DNA from: Paraburkholderia adhaesiva
GTDB taxonomy: Bacteria; Pseudomonadota; Gammaproteobacteria; Burkholderiales; Burkholderiaceae
Reading direction: 5' to 3'
NCBI RefSeq assembly: GCF_021390575.1
Contig: NZ_JAJEJQ010000001.1
Location: 620,001 to 684,000 of the forward strand
DNA length: 64,000 bases
Below, piece after piece: positions 1 through 9,382 of the stretch (positions within the stretch are counted from its first letter, which is position 1; each line of letters begins with the position of its first letter). A program made the position numbers and the translations under genes. Below the pieces are notes generated by a model. That model made no database searches. It saw nothing but the letters and a program-made list of their open reading frames with translations, and had not been told where the DNA came from.

Positions 1-443
1 GAACATAGCGGGACTAGTCACAATAATAAGGGTTCCTGAAGTACTGAATCGTGCGTGAGATTCGGGCGAAACACGCGCATGCAACGCGCACGTCGAACCG
101 CACGCTCACACGGACCACCCGGTTTTCCAGGGGGGAAAACGAAATTCGGTGTTGGTCGGTGCGTCAGCGCACGGATTAAACGCATCGCGATGTCGTAATC
201 CCTTCCTTGTAAAACGGCCGTCCCTCTGGTGCTCAAGCGTGTCGAAGACGAACACGCGAGGTCTGTGGGATTGCGCACGGTGCCCTCCGGGCCCACTCCG
301 TAATGTGATGACGTACGCCGTGATGGGGGCGGTGCGAACACATGGGGATCGCCAGATGCAAGTCGATCGCCGCGCTCGCACGTAACAGACGACCGCTCCA
401 GACCACGAACGATTGACGAACGCGATACGCACGGGATAGGGCC
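1..443. other. Leader region upstream of the exopolysaccharide genes, no convincing gene
   Basis: I find no protein family signal here in either strand; the short open frames have shadow-like composition. A perfect 7-bp inverted repeat (GTTTTCC at 122-128, GGAAAAC at 134-140, 5-nt loop) is present but has no T-run, so it is not a normal terminator. The promoter of the exopolysaccharide genes probably lies here, but I could not pick -35/-10 boxes. Confidence 0.4.
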
Positions 444-1514
444 ATGTCTGACTTAACGCAGCGCGCGGTCGATATCGCGCTGATTGTGGCCGGCGCTGAA
501 GGCGCCGTTCACCTGCACCTGAATTTCCTGGCGTCGGGCGGCGTGCATCACCCCGATCCGACGCTGGTCGCATTCTGCGCGGCGCTCGCCTTGTCGGTGT
601 TTCCCGCGTGCGGCACGTACGGCTCGCGATCGCGCGGCGGCAAGACACTCTTTAGCGTGGCCTGGCGCACGGCACTCGCGTGGCTCGCGGTGCAGCTTTG
701 CGGACTCGTGCTGCTTTACGCGATTCATCACGATCATCTGCTTGCGCTGCCGTGGTTCATCTACTGGACGCTGACCACGGGGATATTGCTGCTGACGTCG
801 CACACGCTGTTTTTTGCCGAGTTCAGTGTGCTGCGTCTTACGCGTGCGTGGTGGCATCACGAGCCGCTCAAAGGCGAGTTGCGCGAAGCGGGTTCCGCCG
901 CCGTGTTCGGGCATGCCGTGAAGCGCGTCTTCGACATCGTCGCGGCGGTGAGCGCCCTCGTCGTGCTCTCGCCGCTGCTCGTCGTCGTCGCGCTGATGGT
1001 GCGGCGCGATGGCGGGCCGATGCTGTATGGACATGTCCGCGTTGGGCGTCATGGAAAAAAATTCCGCTGCCTGAAGTTCAGAACGATGGTGGTGAATTCG
1101 GAGCAGGTGCTGAGGGATCTGCTTGCGTGCGATCCCGATGCGCGTGCCGAATGGGAGCGCGAATTCAAGCTCAAGAACGATGTGCGCGTTACGCGGCTCG
1201 GTCGCTTCCTGCGGAAGTCGAGCCTCGACGAACTGCCGCAGATCTGGAACGTGCTGCGCGGCGATATGAGCTTCGTTGGTCCACGTCCGATCATCGATCA
1301 GGAACTGGAGCGCTACGGTGACGCCGGCAAGTACTACCTGATGGTGACGCCCGGTATCACCGGTCTGTGGCAGGTGAGCGGGCGCAATGACGTCGACTAC
1401 GCAACGCGCGTATCGCTCGATGTTTCCTATGTGACGACATGGACCTTCTGGAAGGACATGGGAATCCTGTTCAGGACGTTCTCCGTGGTGGTTCGCCGTA
1501 GCGGCGCCTATTGA
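444..1514 (+). CDS. Undecaprenyl-phosphate sugar-1-phosphate transferase (initiating enzyme), short form
   Basis: Integral membrane enzyme expected to transfer a sugar-1-phosphate from a nucleotide sugar to undecaprenyl phosphate, the first step of exopolysaccharide repeat-unit assembly. The N-terminal part (about 1-140) has four hydrophobic segments. The C-terminal half (about 155-356) is a bacterial sugar transferase domain: an amphipathic/hydrophobic KRVFDIVAA segment, then KFRTM, then the conserved DELPQIWNVLRGDMSFVGPRP block and PGITGLWQVSGRN. Members of the WbaP/WcaJ group are usually about 450-480 residues with a CoA-binding-like domain between the membrane helices and the catalytic part; here only about 20-30 residues separate them, so that middle domain is missing. 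The ATG follows an AGGG. It leads the wza-wzc-like genes on the same strand. Donor sugar cannot be deduced. Confidence 0.88.
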   Translation: MSDLTQRAVDIALIVAGAEGAVHLHLNFLASGGVHHPDPTLVAFCAALALSVFPACGTYGSRSRGGKTLFSVAWRTALAWLAVQLCGLVLLYAIHHDHLLALPWFIYWTLTTGILLLTSHTLFFAEFSVLRLTRAWWHHEPLKGELREAGSAAVFGHAVKRVFDIVAAVSALVVLSPLLVVVALMVRRDGGPMLYGHVRVGRHGKKFRCLKFRTMVVNSEQVLRDLLACDPDARAEWEREFKLKNDVRVTRLGRFLRKSSLDELPQIWNVLRGDMSFVGPRPIIDQELERYGDAGKYYLMVTPGITGLWQVSGRNDVDYATRVSLDVSYVTTWTFWKDMGILFRTFSVVVRRSGAY

Positions 1515-1616
1515 GTCGTTCGAACGGGATGGATCAGACGAATTGCTTGTCGGGCTGAGTATCCGCGCCAAGGGGAATGGCGCGGAGCGCATGCACGGGG
1601 GACCGGGAGTAGGGCA

Positions 1617-2873
1617 ATGAAAATGAACGCGAAGGACTCGTTCGACGCAGCCGCCGCGCGAATTGCGCGGGCTTTCGGCGCGTCGGGGACGCTGCGTTGC
1701 AGAGCCACGCGTGCTGCGTGGCTCGTGCTCGCGGGATTGGGTGGCTGCGCCTTGTCGCCGGGCATGTCGTTCGCTCCGGCAGGTGGCGGCGCGAGCTCGA
1801 ATGCCGCCGCCAGTGCGGCGGTGAATACGGCCTCGGGCGCGTCGGTGCCCGATAGCATGGTCAAGAAGGGGATCGTGGGCGCACCGTCTGGTCAGGTTGT
1901 CGAGATCACGGGCGATCTCGTGGAAAACGAGGCGGCGGCGCGGCCCACAGGCATTCCAGATGATGTGCAGAAGCTGTTCGGCACGCCCACGCCCTATGCG
2001 ATCGGCCCCGGCGACGTGCTCAGCATCGTGGTCTGGGATCACCCCGAACTCAATCTGCCCGCGACGAATGGCAACGGAGGCGACAGCCCATCGGGGGCCA
2101 CGTCGGTTGCCGCGGGCTACACGGTCGACAACGACGGATTCATTCAGTATGCCTATATAGGTCCGCTGAAAGTCGATGGCCTCTCGGAAATGGGCGTGCG
2201 CGATACCCTCGCGGCCAGGCTCGCGCGATACGTGCGTCAGCCGCAGGTCACGGTCCGCATCGAGACCTATCGCAGCAAGCGCTTGTATCTGGACGGCGAG
2301 GTCAAGACGCCGGGCGTGGAAGTGCTCAATGACCGGCCCATGACCCTGCCCGAGGCCGTCAATCGCGCGGGCGGCTTCACGAGCAACGCCGACCGTTCGC
2401 GCGTCGCGATCACGCGCGGCGACAGCACCGTGCTCATCGATATGCCGGACATGATTCGCAAGGGCTTCAATCCCGATCGCATCATCCTGCGCGACGGCGA
2501 CCTCGTGCGTGTCTTTGCGCAGACGGACAGCAAGGTATTCGTGGTCGGCGAGGTGCAGCGTCCCGGCGGCGTGATGTTCAACAACGGCCGCATGACGCTC
2601 AACGAAGCGCTCGGCAACGCGGGCGGGGTCAATCAGGCGTCGGCCGACGCGTCGCAGATCTACGTCGTGCGCGGTCGCGATACCGGCAAGCCGGTCGTGT
2701 TTCATCTCGACGCGAGCAATGCCTCCGCGATGGCCACCGCCGATTCGTTCGAACTGAAGCCCAATGATGTCGTGTTCGTGGACACGTCGGCTCTCGTGAA
2801 GTGGAGCCGTGTCATCAGCCTGATCCTGCCGACGACCCAGGCCGCTGCGGCGAGTCGCGCGATCGGTTACTGA
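1617..2873 (+). CDS. Polysaccharide export outer-membrane lipoprotein, Wza-like
   Basis: Predicted periplasmic/outer-membrane export channel component for the exopolysaccharide. The N-terminus has a basic stretch and a hydrophobic signal ending in a lipobox LGGC (about residues 41-44), so the mature protein should be lipidated. After a low-complexity Ala/Gly/Ser stretch come a Poly_export domain (YAIGPGDVLSIVVWDHPEL, about 120-140) and two SLBB-like repeats (KRLYLDGEVKTPGV and KVFVVGEVQRPGGV). Length (418 residues) is normal for Wza relatives with a long tether. It lies between the initiating transferase and the Wzc-like kinase on the same strand, spacing 36 nt to the latter, as in Wzy-dependent capsule/EPS operons. 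Confidence 0.93.
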   Translation: MKMNAKDSFDAAAARIARAFGASGTLRCRATRAAWLVLAGLGGCALSPGMSFAPAGGGASSNAAASAAVNTASGASVPDSMVKKGIVGAPSGQVVEITGDLVENEAAARPTGIPDDVQKLFGTPTPYAIGPGDVLSIVVWDHPELNLPATNGNGGDSPSGATSVAAGYTVDNDGFIQYAYIGPLKVDGLSEMGVRDTLAARLARYVRQPQVTVRIETYRSKRLYLDGEVKTPGVEVLNDRPMTLPEAVNRAGGFTSNADRSRVAITRGDSTVLIDMPDMIRKGFNPDRIILRDGDLVRVFAQTDSKVFVVGEVQRPGGVMFNNGRMTLNEALGNAGGVNQASADASQIYVVRGRDTGKPVVFHLDASNASAMATADSFELKPNDVVFVDTSALVKWSRVISLILPTTQAAAASRAIGY

Positions 2874-2908
2874 TGCCTGCGTGAACGCACGCCTGTAGTG
2901 AGGACAAG

Positions 2909-5149
2909 ATGAACCAGCGCGAATACCTGCTTGAGGGTCCGGCGGAACCGGTGACACCGATGGCTCCCCAGAGCACCCACATGGGCGATCTGCTCGATAC
3001 GCTCTATGCAGGCCGCAAGACGATCCTGATCGCCACGACGATCTTCACGCTCGTCGGCGTGACGTACGCGATGCTCGCGCATCCGGTCTACGAATCGGAC
3101 ATGCTCATTCAGGTGGAGGAGTCGCCGAATCCCGCGAAAACGGCGCTCGCCGATCTTTCGCCCAATTTTGTGCTCAAGACCGGCGCGTCCGCGGAAATGG
3201 AGGTGCTGCGTTCGCGGCTCGTCGTGTCGTCGGCCGTGAATTCGACGCGGCTCTTTATCCGCGCGATGCCCCGCTATTTTCCGGTAATCGGCTACTGGGC
3301 GGCGCGGCATCTGAACCTTGGCCAGTGGTTGCGATGGGGCGGGTACGCGTGGGGCAGCGAAGCGATCGACGTGGCCCAGTTCGACGTGCCGAACCGCATG
3401 TACGGCAAGCCGTTCGTCGTGACTTATCACGGCAACGGCGCCTATACGCTGGAGTCAGAGGGCGTCGAGCTCAAAGGGCAGGTGGGCCAGCTGCTGCACG
3501 AACCGGTCGTGGGCGGTGCGATCGACCTGCTCGTGAAAGGCATCGACGCGCGAGCGGGCACGCGCTTCGATCTGGCTCGCGAATCCGAATTGAGCGCGAT
3601 TCAAACCTTGCAGGCCGGGCTGATGATTTCGGAGAAGGGTAAGGAATCTGATGTTATCGGCGTGGCGCTCGACGGCGACGACCCTCTGCTGACGAGCAAC
3701 ATTCTCAATGCGATCGGCAACGAATACGTGAGGCAGAACGCGCAGCGTACGCAGGAAGAAGCGCAGAAGTCGATTGCGTTCCTCGACCAGCAGCTGCCGC
3801 TACTCAAGACGCAGCTCGAAACGGCCGAGAACGAATACAACAAGTTTCGCTCGGAACATGGCGCCGTGAACCTCGGTGCCGAAGCGGCAGCGCTGTTGCA
3901 GAGTTCGGCGACGGCGCAGCAGCGTATCGCGGAGTTGCGTCAGCAGCGCGCGCAGTTGATGGCGCGCTTCACGCCGGACAATCCCGCGCTCGTCGCGGTC
4001 AACGGAGAACTGGACGAAGCGCAGAGGTCGCTCGGCGAGCTTTCCGCGCAGACGCGCGCGCTGCCGCCCGTCGAGCAGGGGCTCGTGCGCCTGCAGCGTG
4101 AAGTGACGGTCGATACGAACATCTATACGAATCTGCTCAACAACCGCGAGCAGATGCGCCTGCTCAAAGCGGGCCGCGTGTCGAACGTGCACATGATTGA
4201 CGCTGCGGTGCCCGTGGATACGCCGGTTCGGCCCAAGCGCGCCGTTCTCGTCGTCGCGGCGATGTTCACGGGGCTGTTCGTCGGCATCGCGCTCGTGCTG
4301 CTGCGCCAGCGGCTGAGTCGCGGCGTGACGCTCGTGGACGAGATCGAAGTGGGCACGGGCCTCGCCGTCTTCGCCGCTCTGCCGCGCAGCCGCGTGCAGC
4401 AGACGCTCACGCGCCGCCTGCCGAACAATGCACCGGGCGAGAACACGGTGCTCGCGCACACGGCAGTCTTCGACGCGGCCGTCGAGCGATTGCGCGGTTT
4501 TCGCAGCGCGCTCGAATATTCGCTGAGAACGGCGGCCAATCGCATCGTGCTGCTGGCAGGGCCGACGCCGATGGTGGGCAAGTCGTTCGTCTCGGTCAAT
4601 CTGGCCGCGGTGTTCGGCGCGGCGGGCAAGCGTGTGCTGTTGATCGACGCGGATCTGCGTCGCGGCACGCTGAACCGGCACGTGGGCGTACCGAGCACGC
4701 CCGGCGTCGCGGACATCGTTGAAGGCAACCGGCCCTATGACGAAGTGGTGTACCGCGATGTGATGCCGGGCGTCGACTTCGTCGCGACCGGCGGCTACGT
4801 GACCAACGCGAGCGAGCTGCTGCGCCAGGAGCGCTTCAAGGAATTCACGGACTGGGCCAATGCGACGTACGACCTCGTGCTGATCGACGCGCCGCCGATC
4901 TTGCCGGTGGCGGATGCGGGGATCATCGGCAAGCTCGCGGACACGGTGTTCGTCGTCGCGCGCCAGGGGGCTACGAGTCTCGCCGATCTGCGCGAGTCCG
5001 TGCGCCGCTTCGAGCAGGTCGGCGTACCGATTCGCGGCGTGATCTTCAACGACATCACATCGCGTCCGGGCCGATACGGCAACGACTATGCCGCGTATGG
5101 CTATTCGAGCTACGGATTCGCCAAGGACGTCGGAACGCCGGAGCGGTGA
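2909..5149 (+). CDS. Wzc-like polysaccharide co-polymerase / bacterial tyrosine autokinase
   Basis: Inner-membrane protein that controls chain length and export through Wza by cycles of autophosphorylation. Residues about 25-60 carry the first membrane segment with a Wzz domain; a long coiled-coil periplasmic part follows (about 290-400), and a second membrane segment lies near 445-465. The cytoplasmic BY-kinase has a Walker A of the Wzc form, GPTPMVGKS with Lys558, Walker A' VLLIDADLRRG (about 577-587) and Walker B LVLIDAPP. The C-terminus has a tyrosine cluster (RYGNDYAAYGYSSYGF, about 724-739), the usual autophosphorylation site. Single polypeptide, as in proteobacteria, 746 residues. Same-strand with wza-like gene. 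Confidence 0.93.
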   Translation: MNQREYLLEGPAEPVTPMAPQSTHMGDLLDTLYAGRKTILIATTIFTLVGVTYAMLAHPVYESDMLIQVEESPNPAKTALADLSPNFVLKTGASAEMEVLRSRLVVSSAVNSTRLFIRAMPRYFPVIGYWAARHLNLGQWLRWGGYAWGSEAIDVAQFDVPNRMYGKPFVVTYHGNGAYTLESEGVELKGQVGQLLHEPVVGGAIDLLVKGIDARAGTRFDLARESELSAIQTLQAGLMISEKGKESDVIGVALDGDDPLLTSNILNAIGNEYVRQNAQRTQEEAQKSIAFLDQQLPLLKTQLETAENEYNKFRSEHGAVNLGAEAAALLQSSATAQQRIAELRQQRAQLMARFTPDNPALVAVNGELDEAQRSLGELSAQTRALPPVEQGLVRLQREVTVDTNIYTNLLNNREQMRLLKAGRVSNVHMIDAAVPVDTPVRPKRAVLVVAAMFTGLFVGIALVLLRQRLSRGVTLVDEIEVGTGLAVFAALPRSRVQQTLTRRLPNNAPGENTVLAHTAVFDAAVERLRGFRSALEYSLRTAANRIVLLAGPTPMVGKSFVSVNLAAVFGAAGKRVLLIDADLRRGTLNRHVGVPSTPGVADIVEGNRPYDEVVYRDVMPGVDFVATGGYVTNASELLRQERFKEFTDWANATYDLVLIDAPPILPVADAGIIGKLADTVFVVARQGATSLADLRESVRRFEQVGVPIRGVIFNDITSRPGRYGNDYAAYGYSSYGFAKDVGTPER

Positions 5150-5247
5150 TGTGTGGCGAATGCGGCGGGGGCGCGGTGCCTCCGCCCTGTGGTGGCACTG
5201 TTCGTCCAGTTGTTCAGGATAACTTCGCATACAAAGTCGGGTTCGGC

Positions 5248-5313
5248 ATGAGCGACGCCGAACATTCTCCGCGCAAAAGATCGGCGACACTCAAGACGAT
5301 ATCTATTGCGTGG
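5248..5313 (+). repeat. Copy A of a 66-bp imperfect direct repeat encoding a MSDxEHSP-type peptide
   Basis: Starting at ATG 5248 the frame reads MSDAEHSPRKRSATL and on to a 38-residue peptide ending at 5364. A second copy 11.1 kb downstream (16379-16444) matches in the same frame: M-S-D-x-E-H-S-P-x-x-R-S-x-T-L-x-x-I-x-I-A. By hand I count 48 of 66 identical bases; similarity stops at the edges of this block. Both copies sit in short intergenic gaps ahead of a plus-strand gene (a GT4 here, the FkbH-like gene there). It may be a small protein, the 5' end of a lost gene, or a regulatory sequence. Confidence 0.6.
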
Positions 5314-5398
5314 CGTGGCTTGCCGAGTCCGGTCGTGTGTCGCAGTTATTTCGCACGCGGATGACGTCCAGTCATGAACGATGCCCTGAACTTTGTCG

Positions 5399-6508
5399 AT
5401 GAAGCCCGTGCAAGCCCCCAACCTGCTGATCAATGGCCGCTTTCTCGGCCGCCGTGCGACGGGTGTCGATCGCTTCGCGTTCGAGACGATCCGCGCGCTC
5501 GATCAATTGATCGAACTGGGTGATCCGCTCGTCGCTGGATTGCGCACTGAGATCGTCGTGCCCGAAGCGCTGGCCAGTGTGCCGAATCCGTTTCGGCACG
5601 TCGGATTGCGCGCGAGCGGAAAAGGCGGCGGTCTGCGCTGGGAGCAGTTCGCGTTGCCCCAGGCGGCGCGTGGCCGGTTGCTGCTCAATCTCTGCAATTC
5701 GGGTCCGCTGTTGTATCGCCGTCAGGTGACGGTGCTGCACGACGCAGCGCCCGCGCGCGTGCCCGATAGTTACAGCAGGTCCTTCGTCGCGTGGTATCGG
5801 CTGATGGCGCCGTGCATTGGCCGCGTATCGCAGCGCGTGATTACCGTGTCGGAATTCTCGCGGCGCGAACTCTGCGATGCGTACCGGATTCCGCCAGGCA
5901 AGATCGGCGTCGTGTCCGAGAGCGGCGAGCACATGCTGCGCGTGCAAGAGGACGAAGAGGGTGTGGCGCCGAGGCTGAACGGGCGTCCCTTCGTGCTCGC
6001 GGTCGGAAGCCTCAACCGGCACAAGAATTTTCGGCTCATCGCCGAGGCGGCGCGCCATATCGTCGATGCGCAATTCGACATCGTGGTGGTGGGTGGTGGC
6101 GATGCGCGCGTGTATGGCGCGGAAGCGGGCGAGAGCGCGTTGCCTGCGTTCGTGAAGCACCTCGGTTACGTGAGTGACGGCGAACTGGCCGCGCTCTATC
6201 GGCGTGCTGCGTGTTTTGTCTATCCGTCGCGCTATGAAGGTTTCGGGCTGCCGCCTGTCGAGGCATTGGCATTGGGCTGTCCGGTCATCGCGTCGAGGCT
6301 TCCGGCTGTGCAGGAGGCGTGCGGCGACGCGGCGCTCTATACATCGCCGGACGATCCAGCAGAACTCGCGTGCCTGCTCGAACGGATCACCGCCGACGCC
6401 GCGTTGCGCGCGAGCCTGCGCGAGCGCGGCCGCGCACGCACGAGTGAACTGACCTGGCGCGCCACCGCGGCCAGGTTGATCGAGGAGATTTCGCCGTGGC
6501 TAATGTGA
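5399..6508 (+). CDS. GT4-family glycosyltransferase
   Basis: Cytoplasmic GT-B retaining glycosyltransferase for one sugar of the exopolysaccharide repeat. The N-terminal acceptor half starts with LLINGRFLGRRATGVDRFAFE and contains WEQFALP and HDAAPARVPDSYS; the C-terminal half carries FVLAVGSLNRHKNF and the EX7E motif in YEGFGLPPVEALALG. Length 369 residues is normal. I chose ATG 5399 over an in-frame TTG six bases earlier; neither has a strong ribosome site. It shares layout and several motifs with the 10372-11469 protein, so the two are paralogues. Its 3' end overlaps the next gene by 13 nt. The sugar transferred is unknown. Confidence 0.88.
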   Translation: MKPVQAPNLLINGRFLGRRATGVDRFAFETIRALDQLIELGDPLVAGLRTEIVVPEALASVPNPFRHVGLRASGKGGGLRWEQFALPQAARGRLLLNLCNSGPLLYRRQVTVLHDAAPARVPDSYSRSFVAWYRLMAPCIGRVSQRVITVSEFSRRELCDAYRIPPGKIGVVSESGEHMLRVQEDEEGVAPRLNGRPFVLAVGSLNRHKNFRLIAEAARHIVDAQFDIVVVGGGDARVYGAEAGESALPAFVKHLGYVSDGELAALYRRAACFVYPSRYEGFGLPPVEALALGCPVIASRLPAVQEACGDAALYTSPDDPAELACLLERITADAALRASLRERGRARTSELTWRATAARLIEEISPWLM

Positions 6509-7713
6509 TACTCGCCACAAGCCCTGTCAACGACGTCAATCGCTTTGGCCGCGTCGCGCTCGTGCACGACTGGCTCGCTGCGTACGCGGGATCGGAGAAG
6601 GTCGTCGAGCAGATTCTGCAGATCTTTCCGGACGCCGATCTGTACAGCCTCGTTGATTTCTTCCCCGAGTCGCTGCGTGGCGTGCTCGGCGGAAAACACG
6701 CGCATACGTCCTTCATTCAGAATCTGCCGCGAGCGCGCAAATCGTTTCGCAAATATCTTCCGCTGATGCCGCTCGCGATCGAGCAGTTCGACCTGTCCAG
6801 TTACGATCTCGTGATTTCGTCGAGCCATGCCGTGGCCAAGGGTGTATTGACTGGGCCGAATCAGGTCCATGTGAGCTACGTACATTCGCCGATTCGCTAC
6901 GCGTGGGATCTGCAGCATCAATATCTCAACGAGGCCGGACTGCGGCGCGGAATGAAGAGCTGGCTCGCGCGCCTACTGCTGCACTACATGCGGATCTGGG
7001 ATCATCGCACCGCGTTTGGCGTCGATGCGTTCGTCGCCAATTCGGCCTTCGTGGGGCGACGCATTCACAAGGTCTATGGATGCGATGCCGCCGTGGTCTA
7101 TCCACCGGTCGATGTCGAACGGTTCGCACTGAGCACGCAGCGCGAGGACTTCTACCTGATCGCGTCTCGCATGGTGCCGTACAAGCGCATTCCGCTCGTC
7201 GTCGAGGCGTTTGCGGCGATGCCTTCGCGTCGCCTCGTGGTGATCGGCGACGGTCCCGATATGCCGCGCGCGAAGGCGTTCGCGGGTCCAAATGTGACGC
7301 TGCTCGGCTATCAGTCCGACGAACGGCTGGTGGATTTCATGCAACGCGCGCGCGCATTCGTTTTCGCTGCGGAAGAAGACTTCGGTATTTCGGTCGTCGA
7401 AGCGCAGGCATGCGGTACGCCCGTTATTGCTTTGCGTCGTGGCGGCGTGCGGGAGATCGTCGTCGAATCGTCGGATTCGGAACGGGCGACGGGGCTCTTT
7501 TTCAACGAGCAGAGCGTGGCTTCTATCGTCGATGCCGTGGAGCGCTTCGAACAGTACCCGCCGTTTAACGCGGAAGTTTGCCGCCGCAATGCCCTGCGTT
7601 TTACGAGGGAGCGCTTCAAGCGCGAATTCCTCGCGGTGGTCGAGCGGACGATGGCCGCGAACAGAGTGAGCGCCGATCCGGTGCCGGAGATCCGTCGCCG
7701 TCGCTCAGCCTGA
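6496..7713 (+). CDS. GT4-family glycosyltransferase (WbaZ/mannosyltransferase-like)
   Basis: Second GT-B glycosyltransferase of the locus. The N-terminal half has VALVHDWLAAYAGSEKVVE, a signature shared by a GT4 subgroup that includes mannosyltransferase-type enzymes, followed by DLVISSSHAVAKGV and HVSYVHSPIRYAWD. The C-terminal half has FYLIASRMVPYKR and an EEDFGISVVEAQACGTPVIAL donor-binding segment. A GTG start at 6496 is supported by GAGGAG eight bases upstream and gives a 13-nt overlap with the previous gene, so the two are translationally coupled. 405 residues. Sugar assignment would be a guess. Confidence 0.88.
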   Translation: MANVILATSPVNDVNRFGRVALVHDWLAAYAGSEKVVEQILQIFPDADLYSLVDFFPESLRGVLGGKHAHTSFIQNLPRARKSFRKYLPLMPLAIEQFDLSSYDLVISSSHAVAKGVLTGPNQVHVSYVHSPIRYAWDLQHQYLNEAGLRRGMKSWLARLLLHYMRIWDHRTAFGVDAFVANSAFVGRRIHKVYGCDAAVVYPPVDVERFALSTQREDFYLIASRMVPYKRIPLVVEAFAAMPSRRLVVIGDGPDMPRAKAFAGPNVTLLGYQSDERLVDFMQRARAFVFAAEEDFGISVVEAQACGTPVIALRRGGVREIVVESSDSERATGLFFNEQSVASIVDAVERFEQYPPFNAEVCRRNALRFTRERFKREFLAVVERTMAANRVSADPVPEIRRRRSA

Positions 7714-7782
7714 AACATTGCGATAACGAGTCCGATCACGCACGAGCAAGCACGAGCAAGCACGCGCACGCGGTGACCGGAT

Positions 7783-9204
7783 GTGGGGGTGAAGCAAGTG
7801 GGATTGACGATATTCGGCCTGGTGGTATTCGTCACCGGACTCGCCGTACTGTATACGTCGTTTCGCGGCGCGATCTACTGGATGGCAGTGTATTCGCTGT
7901 TCGGATGCACGCTTGCGCTGGGACTACCCGGCGGGATCGGTATTCTGCCCGCGCAGCTATTTCTCCTTTTTTTCGTCGTCAGAGCTTTCAATCTTGCGGG
8001 CGGCAAGCAGATCGCCAATGCGTTTGCGATCGACAAGCCCGGATTCTGGCTGCTTTGCACCAGCCTGTGGGGCGTATTCGGCGCCATTGTGCTGCCGCGT
8101 CTCCTTCGCGGTTCGACGCTGGTTTTTCCGGTTGATCGCACGATGTCCGGTGCTGTCATGCTGCAGCGGCTCGGCCCCGTTTCCGGCAATCTTTCGCAGG
8201 CGACCTATTGCCTTGGCGATGTCGTCCTGTACGGCTGCATGTATGCGCTTCTGAAATATCGCGGCGCGTATCGCGCGCTTGCGACCGGCATTTTTCTGCT
8301 TGCGTTTCTCGATGTGCTCGCGGGCGTGATCGATGTCGGCACGCATGCGGTCGGCCTCGATGTGATGTCGGTCATCAAGACGGCTCAGTACGCCGATCTG
8401 AGCGGCGAGGTCATGGGTGGGCTGATTCGCATCTCTGGGACGTTCAGCGAAGCATCCGCGTTTGCGAGCTTCACGCTGCCGCTCTTTGCTTTTTGCCTCA
8501 ATCTCTGGCTGGTCGGTTATCGCCGGAAAGTGGCCGGCGCGCTCGCTTTCGGGACGGGCATGCTCTTGCTGCTGTCCACATCGGGGACGGCCTATGCGGG
8601 GCTAGGGACGTACTTACTCGTGCAGTTGTTCAGCCGGCCGGGCCGCATCGCGCGCAGCGCCGTCGCGCGCAAGCAGCGCCTCTGGATCCTCTGCGCCTGC
8701 GCGGGCGTGCTGGCCGCGCTCTACGCCGTGCTCTTCCTGCCGGGCGTGGTGAAGGTGCTCGGCGATTTCGTCAATCTCGCCGTACTGGGCAAGGCCGCTA
8801 GCGATTCGGGCGTCGAGCGGATGAGCTGGAACGCGCAGGGTGTGAAAAATTTCTTCGATACATACGGAATCGGTGTGGGCCTCGGCAGTATTCGCTCGTC
8901 GAGCTTTCTCGTGGTGGTGCTCGCGAACCTCGGCGTCGTGGGCGTGGTCTGCTACGGGTTGTTCGTTGGCAAGTCGCTCCTGGCGCCTCTGCCTGCCCAG
9001 TACCCGCCAACCGAGCGCGCAGTCTCCTACGCGGCACGGCACGGCATGATCGCGACGTTGATCGCGGCTTCACTGGCGGCCGGGGTGTTCGAACTCGGCT
9101 CGTGTTTCTACCTGTTTGCAGCCGCCGCGGGCGCGCTTCCATTGAGTGCGTCGCGACGCGTGCCCGAGCGTCAGGGATGGCTTGCGCAGCAAGTTCATGA
9201 ATGA
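7783..9204 (+). CDS. Wzy-like polysaccharide polymerase / O-antigen ligase-type membrane protein
   Basis: A very hydrophobic protein of up to 473 residues with about 10-12 predicted membrane segments and a larger loop before the last helices containing ERMSWNAQGVKNFFDTYGIGVGLGS, the kind of conserved loop seen in O-antigen polymerase/ligase (Wzy/WaaL) proteins. It should polymerise lipid-linked repeat units at the periplasmic face. It is the only polymerase candidate among the EPS genes. The start is uncertain: GTG codons at 7783, 7789 and 7798 are all possible. A short tandem repeat of the ten-mer gcacgagcaa lies just upstream (about 7738-7760). Confidence 0.8.
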   Translation: MGVKQVGLTIFGLVVFVTGLAVLYTSFRGAIYWMAVYSLFGCTLALGLPGGIGILPAQLFLLFFVVRAFNLAGGKQIANAFAIDKPGFWLLCTSLWGVFGAIVLPRLLRGSTLVFPVDRTMSGAVMLQRLGPVSGNLSQATYCLGDVVLYGCMYALLKYRGAYRALATGIFLLAFLDVLAGVIDVGTHAVGLDVMSVIKTAQYADLSGEVMGGLIRISGTFSEASAFASFTLPLFAFCLNLWLVGYRRKVAGALAFGTGMLLLLSTSGTAYAGLGTYLLVQLFSRPGRIARSAVARKQRLWILCACAGVLAALYAVLFLPGVVKVLGDFVNLAVLGKAASDSGVERMSWNAQGVKNFFDTYGIGVGLGSIRSSSFLVVVLANLGVVGVVCYGLFVGKSLLAPLPAQYPPTERAVSYAARHGMIATLIAASLAAGVFELGSCFYLFAAAAGALPLSASRRVPERQGWLAQQVHE

Positions 9205-9382
9205 TTGGCCGCGTCGCTTCCGGTTGCCTGGTACGTAAGCGCTCTATATGCACGCGTTTGCGTGGGGTAAGCAGCAGTGCGACGGATTGCGTATCGATAT
9301 CGTCGTAGGGATGCTTTACGGATTCGGGAGAAGTACCCATTCGAGCATGATTTCGGGCACGCATTGACCTACGAGGTGAAGA

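Noticed and set aside
122..140. Hairpin GTTTTCC...GGAAAAC as an intrinsic terminator
   Set aside because: No T-run follows and the stem is AT-rich; left only as a note.
149..385. 78-codon plus-strand frame in the leader
   Set aside because: No recognisable features, no ribosome site, overlapped by equally good frames on the other strand.
453..2957. 834-codon minus-strand frame opposite the sugar transferase and wza-like genes
   Set aside because: GC-rich shadow of the plus-strand genes: His/Arg-rich, no family motif, and the plus strand has clear domains.
7738..7760. Tandem gcacgagcaa repeats as a CRISPR or regulatory array
   Set aside because: Only two and a bit copies of a ten-mer; no spacer structure.
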